Below, piece by piece: positions 1 through 6,654 of a stretch of 7,046 nucleotides of DNA; position 1 is the stretch's first letter, and every line of letters begins with the position of its first letter. Made by a program: the position numbers and the translations under genes. Below the pieces are notes generated by a model. That model was not told the origin of the DNA. It saw only the letters and a program-made list of their open reading frames with translations, and did no database searches. Source of the stretch: Calditrichia bacterium. Lineage in GTDB: Bacteria; Calditrichota; Calditrichia; RBG-13-44-9; J042. Location: contig JAUIFT010000128.1 in assembly GCA_030430345.1 (NCBI GenBank), positions 1 to 7,046 of the forward strand, read 5' to 3'.

Positions 1-1
1 A

Positions 2-1039
2 AAAGAAGACTTAAACAGACTCATCGCAGAAATTCCCGGGAAAGAATGGGAATCGACATTGTCCATCGGCAACTTTAAAGGAACCGAGCAATTGCGGATG
101 ATTACCCGCCCTTTTTCCTACATCTCCCGCACGCGGGTCAGTGGTGATCAGGGCGATCGTATCGTTTATATCAAGCTTTATCGCAATCGCAGCAATCGCA
201 CCCATGAACGCTGTATGGAAAAAATTGTGGAAGACTACCGGGTTGCCCGCTTCTGGTATGATAAATTTGCCGACTCCCAGCAATATCAGGTGGTGCGGCC
301 AACTATGGTTATCCCGGAAAAATACCTCTTTGTCACTGAGGAGAGCAAAGGTGAAAACCTCTTTAACTTGATCCTGAAAAATGCCAGATGGATGCCTTCT
401 TCAGCAAAAATGGATTTGCTCTGCAAGCATCTCCGCAATGTTGGCGGCTGGCTCGGCTATAAAAAAACGATCATGACCGACCCGGAAGATCGCTACAACC
501 TGATGGATTTGAAAGCATATATGGATGTTCGCTTAAAAATTCTACTGGAAAATTCCACTATTGGCATCGACGAAATTTACCGGAAACGCATTCTTGATTT
601 TGTTGATCATAGCGTTGAGCAAGTGCCGGAGAGCGATTTGCTGATGAGTACCAGTCACAGCGACTTTAACCCCGGCAACATTCTGGTCAATGATGCGACT
701 GTTACTGTGCTGGATTTCGGCCGGATGGTGAAAGAGTGTTTTCTGCTCGATGCCAGCAAGCTCCATTTTCAACTGTGGCTGCTCACCCTTAAACCACAGT
801 ACCGCCCGGGAACGATTCGCCGTTTGCAAAATGCACTTTGGGAAGGATTTGGAGATCCCGGCATCCAGCAGCGAATGATCTTCCGTTTAATCATGATCAG
901 AAATATTCTCACCCATTTAACCGGACAGGCGAAGTTTACGAATCTTAGTTTCAAGGAAAGATCTTATAACCGCTGGGTAATTCACCGGGAAATGAAATTG
1001 CTGATGCAATTGCTTAACAGCAGTCATTTGACAACTTAA
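2..1039 (+). CDS. APH/choline-kinase-fold phosphotransferase, 5'-truncated by window edge
   Basis: The reading frame is open from the first complete codon (position 2), so the true start lies upstream of the window. A TTG at 59 is possible but has no Shine-Dalgarno, and the residues before it read as normal protein. Kinase-fold landmarks appear in order. There is a beta-3-like strand VYIKLYRN whose Lys is codon 173-175, and then a helix rich in Glu (MEKIVEDYR). The catalytic loop is H-S-D-F-N-P-G-N (codons 656-679), with Asp at 662-664 as presumed catalytic base and Asn at 677-679 as metal ligand. A DFG motif follows at 713-721. Members of this fold phosphorylate small molecules, sugars or lipopolysaccharide cores in the cytoplasm, and the substrate cannot be read from the sequence. 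The usual HGD is HSD here, a tolerated variant. The polysaccharide genes downstream suggest a glycan-related substrate, which is inference. An unusual protein kinase is the main alternative. Confidence 0.8.
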   Translation, partial: KEDLNRLIAEIPGKEWESTLSIGNFKGTEQLRMITRPFSYISRTRVSGDQGDRIVYIKLYRNRSNRTHERCMEKIVEDYRVARFWYDKFADSQQYQVVRPTMVIPEKYLFVTEESKGENLFNLILKNARWMPSSAKMDLLCKHLRNVGGWLGYKKTIMTDPEDRYNLMDLKAYMDVRLKILLENSTIGIDEIYRKRILDFVDHSVEQVPESDLLMSTSHSDFNPGNILVNDATVTVLDFGRMVKECFLLDASKLHFQLWLLTLKPQYRPGTIRRLQNALWEGFGDPGIQQRMIFRLIMIRNILTHLTGQAKFTNLSFKERSYNRWVIHREMKLLMQLLNSSHLTT

Positions 1040-1058
1040 TTGAAAAGCTGTCAAATGA
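1024..1058. repeat. 10-bp inverted repeat overlapping the stop codon of the kinase gene
   Basis: tcatttgaca (1024-1033) and tgtcaaatga (1049-1058) are perfect reverse complements separated by 15 bases. The TAA stop (1037-1039) lies in the loop. No T run follows directly, so it is a poor intrinsic terminator alone. It could stabilise the mRNA 3' end or act as a protein-binding dyad. Confidence 0.6.
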
Positions 1059-1083
1059 AGATAGGAAAATCGCTCTTATTAGA

Positions 1084-1145
1084 AAATTGTTGATCTTTAA
1101 TTGCTGTTCGATGAGCGATCAACAATTTAACTATTTATTTTTTTT
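1084..1145 (+). terminator. Probable intrinsic terminator after the kinase gene
   Basis: aaattgttgatc (1084-1095) is perfectly reverse-complementary to gatcaacaattt (1117-1128). The loop is 21 bases, and within it GCT (1103-1105) can pair with AGC (1114-1116). T-rich sequence follows, with eight consecutive T's at 1138-1145. The stem is AT-rich and the T run starts nine bases after it, so termination may be partial. It would separate the kinase gene from the downstream operon. Confidence 0.5.
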
Positions 1146-1165
1146 GATTTTACCAAACATACGTT

Positions 1166-1170
1166 GGAAG
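1166..1170 (+). promoter_or_regulatory. Ribosome binding site deciding the start at 1173
   Basis: GGAAG sits two bases before ATG 1173. The spacing is short, but the in-frame TTG at 1164 lies before this motif and has no upstream purine tract. This supports ATG 1173, which also puts a clean signal peptide at the N-terminus. Confidence 0.45.
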
Positions 1171-1172
1171 AA

Positions 1173-2936
1173 ATGAAATCAACTGCGAAAAACATCCTTT
1201 TTATTTCCCTGATGCTGATAATGAGAGCACTCCCGTTAACAGCCCAGGGCAATATTGTTGCGCTCATACCGGAGTTTAAAATCAATCCGATGACCGGCGA
1301 ACTGGTCGGTGATGGTGAAAAACTGGGCACATTGCAAAAACGGTTTAACTTATTGAACGAGCAAAATGCGATGCAACTGTATGCGGTTGGCGGGGAAACA
1401 GCGGCATTCCAGCTGATACTACCGGCAGATGAGGCCCTGCGCCTAATTCCCCTGGCAGATAAAAGCATCGATTTTCGCATTTACCAGGTGGGTTCCGTCC
1501 GCGGCCCGGAAACGAAAGAAGGGCAGGCTCTGCCAGACATCCTTCTCCCGCTCAAAGCAAATGCAGACGGGGAATATGCCCCCCGGCGCAACAGCGATTT
1601 AATGCCGGCAAACAGCCGATATTTTCTTTTTTGGGTAGAATTAATAACCTCTCCCTTAAACAGTGACCAAACACTACCGGTGACACTTAAGATACGCGGC
1701 AACGACGGCGTGCAGGAATTATTGATTAACTTGACCGTCGATGCGGAAAAACTCCCCCCTGCCCCACTGATGACCGACTTCAATGAATATGGGGACAAAT
1801 ATCTGCAGGTATTTCGAAAAAACAGTTCACCGGCAGAACTTCATCAAGTAGAAGCGTCAGTTTTTCAGCTTGCCGCAGAGCATAACGGCAGCATGAATCC
1901 ACTCCCTTACAAAAGCCAACAGGGTAAGCCACGGGATGGCATGGTACCGGTAATGCTGAATAATGACTCGCTCAATCCGCAATTGGACTGGCGGGAATAT
2001 GATGCCCGGTTCGGAAAATTTCTCGATGGCAGTGCCTTTCCCGATGGGCAACCGATTGATCATCTTTATCTCCCCTTTAATCCATACTGGCCGGCGGACT
2101 TCCGGCTGTATGTTTCCGACCGGGAACGCTACGAAGCAATTTGGATGGCCATGGCAAAAGCTTTTATCGAGCATTTCCGGGAAAAAGGATGGACGGAAAC
2201 CACTTTCCAGGTGTATTGTAATCAAAAGCCGAATAAGGGTGGCGGCGTTCCCTGGCACCTTGATGAGCCGAAAAGTGTAAAGGACTATGAAGGGTTGCGC
2301 TATTATCATGATTTAGCGAAGCGCGCCTTCGCCGGTGCTGAAGGTTTAAAGATCCGCTTCCGGATCGACATTTCGCATTTCTATTGCAATCAGCATAAAG
2401 GCCGGCGGGATAAAGATTTTCGCGTCAATGGCGGGGGCGAAATTTTAGCCCCGGTGGATATCTGGGTCATCTCCCGCCATTCCATGTACGATGCTGCTGC
2501 GATCAAACAGGCCAAAAAGCTGCAAGCGCAAGGAAAAGAGATATGGATATATGCGGAAACGCCCAAGCTGAAAGAAAGCGGCCAAAGAAGCATTCAGCGC
2601 ATTTATCATAGCTGGAAACATCAATTCGACGGTGTGTTAATCTGGCGCTCCTTCGCCCGGAAACTGCACAAACGAAAGGGCTCGGAATATATTTTATACG
2701 CCGTGGACAGCGCCGGTGAAAAGGGCGTTTACCCCTCAATCCGCCTGAAACAATTTAAACGGGCATTCGAAGATGTCCGCCTGTTTGAACTGGCAATTGA
2801 GAAAGGCCATCTTAACCGGGAAGCAGTTCAGGAAATAGCTGAAAAATATGCCAACAGTAACCTTGACGGCATCTGGCAATATCGCACCACTTTACATAAG
2901 ATTTTACTGGAAGACCAAAAAATTGGGAAGAACTAG
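1173..2936 (+). CDS. Exported DUF4091/GH123-like putative glycoside hydrolase
   Basis: This 587-residue protein starts at ATG 1173. It begins with a Sec signal peptide: Lys2 and Lys6, a hydrophobic core (about residues 8-17), and a likely signal peptidase I site LTA|Q after Ala24. Residues of about 27-200 look like a beta-sandwich, including GETAAFQLIL, which resembles the N-terminal domain of DUF4091 proteins. The middle, about 215-500, is aromatic-rich and looks like a TIM barrel. It contains HLDEP with Asp364-Glu365, matching the adjacent Asp-Glu pair that GH123 enzymes use for substrate-assisted cleavage of N-acetylhexosaminides. The C-terminus RLKQFKRAFEDVRLFELA (about 524-541) matches the typical RxGxEDxxLL-like end of DUF4091. 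A role on an N-acetylated amino-sugar polymer would suit the deacetylase encoded two bases downstream, but this is inference. The family assignment is from motif recognition, and hydrolytic activity is not established for most DUF4091 proteins. The protein should be periplasmic or secreted. Confidence 0.68.
   Translation: MKSTAKNILFISLMLIMRALPLTAQGNIVALIPEFKINPMTGELVGDGEKLGTLQKRFNLLNEQNAMQLYAVGGETAAFQLILPADEALRLIPLADKSIDFRIYQVGSVRGPETKEGQALPDILLPLKANADGEYAPRRNSDLMPANSRYFLFWVELITSPLNSDQTLPVTLKIRGNDGVQELLINLTVDAEKLPPAPLMTDFNEYGDKYLQVFRKNSSPAELHQVEASVFQLAAEHNGSMNPLPYKSQQGKPRDGMVPVMLNNDSLNPQLDWREYDARFGKFLDGSAFPDGQPIDHLYLPFNPYWPADFRLYVSDRERYEAIWMAMAKAFIEHFREKGWTETTFQVYCNQKPNKGGGVPWHLDEPKSVKDYEGLRYYHDLAKRAFAGAEGLKIRFRIDISHFYCNQHKGRRDKDFRVNGGGEILAPVDIWVISRHSMYDAAAIKQAKKLQAQGKEIWIYAETPKLKESGQRSIQRIYHSWKHQFDGVLIWRSFARKLHKRKGSEYILYAVDSAGEKGVYPSIRLKQFKRAFEDVRLFELAIEKGHLNREAVQEIAEKYANSNLDGIWQYRTTLHKILLEDQKIGKN
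2925..2930 (+). promoter_or_regulatory. Ribosome binding site of the deacetylase gene, inside the upstream ORF
   Basis: GGGAAG lies eight bases before ATG 2939 and inside the last codons of the upstream gene (stop at 2934-2936). This arrangement favours translational coupling of the two genes. Confidence 0.5.
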
Positions 2937-2938
2937 TT

Positions 2939-3943
2939 ATGCGGGATGCTATCAAAGACGTCGCATTTAATGGATTGGGCCATCTCGGGGTCTATAAACG
3001 CCGCCGCCAGGCAAATAGTGATAAGGCCATAGTGCTCACCTATCATGGCATTGTGCCGGAGATTCCAGCAGGCGCACCAACGTTTGAGTATCGCAACTTC
3101 GTTACTACCAGTCAGTTTGAAGAACAGATTCAATTTCTCCTGCGGAACTATCGTCCGTTGAAAGCTGCCGACTTGTATACAGCGGGCGTCAGCGTAGAAG
3201 GCGGCTTTTTGATCACTTTTGATGACGGGTTTCGCAATAACTATCAATACGCCATGCCTATTCTGAAAAAATATGGCATACAGGGATGTTTCTTCATCAC
3301 CACGAATCTGATAGGCACCCGGGAATTACTCTGGACAGAGCAGGTGACCTTGATGCTGGAACGCACCCAAAAGCCGTCCGTCACCCTGGAACTGGATGCA
3401 CCGCAAACTTTTTCCCTCAGCGATCCGCAAAAACGGGAAGAGGCCTCCAGGGGCATTCGTAAACATCTCAAGTTAATGTCTTCGGCACGCTTACGGAAAG
3501 TAATGCAGCAAATGAAATCACAGCTGGATGACGTTCCCCTCACCGTTGGCAAGAACGAGGAAGAACGCTATCTATTTATGACCTGGGACGAAGTGCGGGA
3601 AATGATTGCCAACGACCAGTTGATTGGGGCCCACACCCACAATCACCCGATGCTGGCAACATTAACCGAAACGGAAAGCTGGCAGGAATTAAGCTTGTGC
3701 AAGGAAGCGATCGAAAAGGTAACCGAACAGCCTTGCCTGACGATGAGCTACCCCAATGGAGAGCGGGAGAATTACAATCAAATGAACATCGAGCATCTGA
3801 AAAAGCTGGGATTTAAGTGTGCTTTTACCCAGGTGCCGCTATACAATGATGATAAGACCGATCCTTTTCAGTTACACCGGGTAAATATCAGCTTGAAGAT
3901 GTCCTTAAAAATATTTGAAGCAACTCTCTGTGGCGTCATTTAA
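2939..3943 (+). CDS. Polysaccharide deacetylase, NodB/CE4 family
   Basis: The protein has 334 residues. CE4 enzymes remove acetyl groups from N- or O-acetylated sugars using a metal held by one Asp and two His. The hallmarks are visible. TYHGI (His36) lies in the first strand. Motif 1 is TFDDG at 93-97, with Asp95 the likely base and Asp96 the metal ligand. Motif 2 is HTHNHP, with His232 and His236 the metal ligands. Motif 3-like YPNG is at 271-274. Between motifs 1 and 2 is a helical, charged insert (about 130-215), common in deacetylases of exopolysaccharide clusters. There is no signal peptide or membrane segment, so the enzyme is probably cytoplasmic and would act on a lipid-linked or nucleotide-linked precursor. 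The gene starts two bases after the DUF4091 stop and must be co-transcribed with it. The family is near certain; the substrate is unknown. Confidence 0.92.
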   Translation: MRDAIKDVAFNGLGHLGVYKRRRQANSDKAIVLTYHGIVPEIPAGAPTFEYRNFVTTSQFEEQIQFLLRNYRPLKAADLYTAGVSVEGGFLITFDDGFRNNYQYAMPILKKYGIQGCFFITTNLIGTRELLWTEQVTLMLERTQKPSVTLELDAPQTFSLSDPQKREEASRGIRKHLKLMSSARLRKVMQQMKSQLDDVPLTVGKNEEERYLFMTWDEVREMIANDQLIGAHTHNHPMLATLTETESWQELSLCKEAIEKVTEQPCLTMSYPNGERENYNQMNIEHLKKLGFKCAFTQVPLYNDDKTDPFQLHRVNISLKMSLKIFEATLCGVI

Positions 3944-4053
3944 AGTTAAACACGCGAAAAGAAAGACGTGCTTCAGAAAAATGCCAGGTAAAAATATTTT
4001 ATAAAAAGGGAACACTGAAAGGATCAAACTAAGCGCTCAGCCGCACTTTGCCC

Positions 4054-4071
4054 ATTTGCAAATTTGCAAAT
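4054..4071. repeat. 18-bp perfect palindrome: two overlapping ATTTGCAAAT units
   Basis: The stretch is identical to its own reverse complement. It consists of two copies of the palindromic decamer ATTTGCAAAT (4054-4063 and 4062-4071) sharing two bases. This is the shape of a tandem operator for a dimeric DNA-binding protein. It lies about 110 bases after the deacetylase stop and 430 before the next start, so any regulated promoter is not obvious. Confidence 0.55.
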
Positions 4072-4178
4072 CGACAAATAGGTAAAGAGAACATCAGAAG
4101 ACAGTTGATCTATTTATTACTTAAATATTTTGGTTCTCTGACATATTTTGTGATTAGTATTATTAGTAAATCCTTAAG

Positions 4179-4366
4179 TGTAACCCTTTCAGGGTAAAAC
4201 GCTTTCGGGGGTTTTAACCCTGGGCTGGAAAGACCATCAGCCCAGGGTTAAAACCTGTAACCGCTTTGCGGTAAAAATACGCCGAAGGCGTTGCATATTT
4301 CAACCGGGGGGCATACCTGAGCCCCCCGGTTGAGATAACTTTTTTACAAACCCTGAAGGGGTTACA
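4179..4366. repeat. Nested multi-hairpin palindromic element (likely dispersed intergenic repeat)
   Basis: The outer arms tgtaaccctttcagggt (4179-4195) and accctgaaggggttaca (4350-4366) are reverse complements over 17 bases with one wobble. Inside is a perfect 18-bp hairpin (4210-4227 with 4238-4255, loop of 10). A second hairpin has 12 perfect GC-rich pairs (4301-4312 with 4321-4332, loop of 8) and extends to 17 pairs with one G-U. Between the two are mini-hairpins with 5-bp stems and 3-base loops: accgc-ttt-gcggt (4260-4272) and acgcc-gaa-ggcgt (4279-4291). The left outer arm is itself such a mini-hairpin (4183-4195). No coding potential is visible. Elements with this architecture occur as dispersed intergenic repeats in many environmental genomes; copies elsewhere cannot be checked from this window. 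Confidence 0.8.
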
Positions 4367-4412
4367 GAATTTTTTATGTTAAATGTAGCCAGTGAATACA
4401 TTTTCACAAAAT

Positions 4413-4440
4413 TTGTCAAAAAACGATTAATTTTTACCTT
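4413..4440 (+). promoter_or_regulatory. Possible promoter for the methyltransferase-kinase gene
   Basis: TTGTCA (4413-4418) and TACCTT (4435-4440) are separated by 16 bases in an AT-rich leader. The -10 match is poor for a sigma-70 type signal. The location between the repeat element and the gene makes a promoter here likely, but these exact hexamers are tentative. Confidence 0.22.
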
Positions 4441-4503
4441 ATTTACTCAGTTCTTATTAAAAGTTTCGAATAATCATTCTTAACCGATTGAAATAAAGTC
4501 ATT

Positions 4504-6612
4504 ATGCTTAGTAAATCTACCAGCACTTTACCTCCCCAAATGGCTGCGGATCGCACAGATGATTACCGCTGCCCGCTTTGCCGCTCCACTTTGGAGAAAG
4601 TGCAGAAGACCTTGAAATGTACATCCTGCAAAACAGTATTTCCCTTTCTGGAGAATCACATACCGGATTTTGCCTTATCCAAAAATTTTTATTATGGGGA
4701 TATTCCGAAAAGTGCCATGCAACCATTATTGGCCCAGGGAAAAACCATCGGCTGGAAAGCTGCCCTGGCAAGCGCGCTGGACACTCTACCGTTAAAAATG
4801 CGCCGCAGCATTATTCAGGTCTTATTCAACGAAGGCCGGGCAGCCTGGAAATACCTGCTCGATATCGCTCCCGGTAAAAGAGTGCTGGATTGCGGCGCCG
4901 GTTCCGGCATCCTCTCCATCGCGCTGGCGCGGAGCTTCCAGGAAGTTGTTAGCTTTGACCTGACCGGTGAACAACTACAGCTGGTCAAAATGCGAGCAAC
5001 AGCAAACGGTGTCAATAACATTACCTGCGTGCGCGGCGGCGATACAGCGTATCTCCCCTTCCCGGAAAATCATTTTGATGCAATAATGCTTAACGGTGTG
5101 CTGGAATGGCTGCCGGAATCCCGCCAGGGAAACCCCCGCACTATCCAGTTGGCATTCCTGAGAGAAGTAGAACGTATTCTGAAACCGGGCGGGGAATGCA
5201 TCATCGGCATCGAAAATCGCTATAGTTACGAGAGTTTCCTCGGTAAAACAGACGGTCAATCCGCGCTCGCATACAGTTCTCTGATGCCCCGAAAAGTGGC
5301 AAACCTGTATTCTCTGAAAAAGAATGGTAAACCATACCGAACCTACACTTACTCGCTTCGCGGCTATAAAAAATTATTTAAAACCGCCGGATTGAAGCCG
5401 GCGAAGTATTTTTCCCCCTACCCTTCTTTTCGGCGCTTTTCCCAAATGCTCAGCCTTTCCCATCATGGCAAAGTGAACAGCCGGTTTTTCGGGGGCAATC
5501 CCAACTCGAAACGCACCCGCTTAATGAACAGCAGTCAATTCCTGAAGCTCTTCACACCATCTTTTTTTATTCTGGCGAACAAAGAAAAGCGCACCGAATC
5601 TTTCCTGGAAAGATTGCTACCAAAAGTTAGCCGGGAGCTCAACGAACGGCTTTCCCTGGACGGTGGCAGTTGGGGCATTCATTCCTTTCTGGTCGCATCC
5701 GGTAACAAAGTTTTACTGATGATCGAATACGACGGGCAGGACCATGGCGGCCAGGTGAAGAGGATGGTCATCAATATTCCCATGAATCCTTATGCCAATG
5801 AGCGCTTACGGGAAAATGCCGCGATTCTGGATAATTTACATAACAGCGGCAAAATTCCGGCGGAAATGCTGGGACAAATTCCCCGGAATGTTCTCAGTGG
5901 AGAAATGGATGGCGAGTATTACTATGTCGAAGAGATGCTCGACGGCGTTCCCGGTGAAGGATTGCCGATTTCCCGCAAGGCACAGAAAGAACTTATTCGC
6001 GCGGCATTCGATGGATTGGTTGCATTGCATCAGTCGGATTGCAGCGAAACAATTGTTGATGACAAGCTTTTTGAAGAACACTTTGCCCGCCCGCTCCGGG
6101 AAGTAGCCAGTTTTTTTGGCAACAGCGAAGAACAGCAAAAAATAGACAGTTTAATCGGCAAACTTCAGGAAATGTTAAGCGGGAAGAGGCTGCCAATGGT
6201 ATGGCGGCACGGGGATTTCTCTTTGAAGAATTTGCTCTTCGATACCAACAAGATGACGCTTTCCGGGATGATCGACTGGGATCTTTCCGAGCAGCAGAGC
6301 TTGCCGTTAATCGACGTTCTGCAGCTGTTGATCCGCACCAGGATGACCGGCGAGCGGACATCATTCCAAAAGACCTTGATGAAATATCTCTACCCCGCCA
6401 ATTTCAGCGGCTTTGAGGCGGAACTCATTGAAGAATATCTTGCCACATTCAAGATTGATCCGGCATTGCTCAAACCGATATCGATCATTTACTGGATTAG
6501 CCGCATTCAGCCCCATGTGGGCTCTTTCAAAGATCTTGATGTCGTCTGGGTGCAGGATAACTTCAAGGAGATGCTTAACTACATCGAAAACTTCACGAAC
6601 GCCCCCAATTAA
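4504..6612 (+). CDS. Zinc-ribbon / SAM-methyltransferase / APH-like kinase fusion protein
   Basis: The protein has 702 residues in three parts. First is an N-terminal zinc ribbon with C23-x2-C26 and C39-x2-C42, as in Trm112-like domains. Second is a class I SAM-dependent methyltransferase (about 100-370). Its motif I is VLDCGAGSG (127-135), an acidic residue Asp152 ends the second strand (VVSFDLT), and LPFPENHFDAIMLNGVLEWL (183-202) and RILKPGGE are motif IV/V-like. Third is a C-terminal APH-fold phosphotransferase (about 390-695). It has the catalytic loop H569-G-D571-x4-N576 and metal-binding D591 in IDWD, which takes the place of DFG. The beta-3 Lys expected before IP seems to be Asn424. 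No signal peptide or membrane helix is seen, so it is cytoplasmic. ATG 4504 has no Shine-Dalgarno, but an in-frame stop at 4489 excludes a longer N-terminus. The order methyltransferase then kinase recalls WbdD, the O-antigen chain terminator. Such a role here is inference from domain order and context. Confidence 0.85.
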   Translation: MLSKSTSTLPPQMAADRTDDYRCPLCRSTLEKVQKTLKCTSCKTVFPFLENHIPDFALSKNFYYGDIPKSAMQPLLAQGKTIGWKAALASALDTLPLKMRRSIIQVLFNEGRAAWKYLLDIAPGKRVLDCGAGSGILSIALARSFQEVVSFDLTGEQLQLVKMRATANGVNNITCVRGGDTAYLPFPENHFDAIMLNGVLEWLPESRQGNPRTIQLAFLREVERILKPGGECIIGIENRYSYESFLGKTDGQSALAYSSLMPRKVANLYSLKKNGKPYRTYTYSLRGYKKLFKTAGLKPAKYFSPYPSFRRFSQMLSLSHHGKVNSRFFGGNPNSKRTRLMNSSQFLKLFTPSFFILANKEKRTESFLERLLPKVSRELNERLSLDGGSWGIHSFLVASGNKVLLMIEYDGQDHGGQVKRMVINIPMNPYANERLRENAAILDNLHNSGKIPAEMLGQIPRNVLSGEMDGEYYYVEEMLDGVPGEGLPISRKAQKELIRAAFDGLVALHQSDCSETIVDDKLFEEHFARPLREVASFFGNSEEQQKIDSLIGKLQEMLSGKRLPMVWRHGDFSLKNLLFDTNKMTLSGMIDWDLSEQQSLPLIDVLQLLIRTRMTGERTSFQKTLMKYLYPANFSGFEAELIEEYLATFKIDPALLKPISIIYWISRIQPHVGSFKDLDVVWVQDNFKEMLNYIENFTNAPN

Positions 6613-6613
6613 C

Positions 6614-6637
6614 AAAAAAGGCCGGATAAATCCGGCC
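6614..6637 (-). terminator. Intrinsic terminator for the - strand carrier gene
   Basis: ggccgga (6620-6626) pairs perfectly with tccggcc (6631-6637) around a four-base loop. On the - strand the GC-rich stem is followed by six T's (A's at 6614-6619 on the + strand). On the + strand no T run follows, so it serves the leftward gene. It starts one base after the stop codon of the + strand fusion gene. Confidence 0.8.
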
Positions 6638-6654
6638 GCTCCATCTATGCCAAA

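Larger units (their letters stand above)
3944..4503. other. 560-base non-coding stretch carrying repeats
   Basis: No convincing gene is visible on either strand. The stretch has an AT-rich start without a clear terminator for the deacetylase gene (AAAATATTTT at 3991-4000 is only a short palindrome). It also holds the 18-bp palindrome at 4054-4071, and a weak distant 7-bp dyad agagaac (4086-4092) / gttctct (4133-4139). Next come the nested hairpin element (4179-4366) and an AT-rich leader for the next gene. Repeats and leader are listed separately. Confidence 0.7.

Noticed and set aside
1164..1172. In-frame TTG as the start of the DUF4091 gene
   Set aside because: It lies before the GGAAG motif, has no ribosome site of its own, and adds three residues ahead of an otherwise normal signal peptide that begins at ATG 1173.
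1857..2309. 150-codon open frame on the - strand inside the DUF4091 gene
   Set aside because: It is fully antisense to a gene with recognisable domains, has no ribosome site I can see and no recognisable motif.
3951..3970. Terminator after the deacetylase gene (cacg...cgtg)
   Set aside because: The stem is only four base pairs with a 12-base loop and no T run follows.
4179..4366. CRISPR array or tRNA-like element
   Set aside because: The repeats are inverted and nested rather than direct and evenly spaced, and there is no cloverleaf with an acceptor stem and T-loop consensus.
4179..4366. Insertion sequence remnant with terminal inverted repeats
   Set aside because: The ends are inverted repeats, but there is no transposase fragment and no clear target duplication next to 4179 and 4366. 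A non-autonomous repeat remains possible, but I cannot support an IS call.
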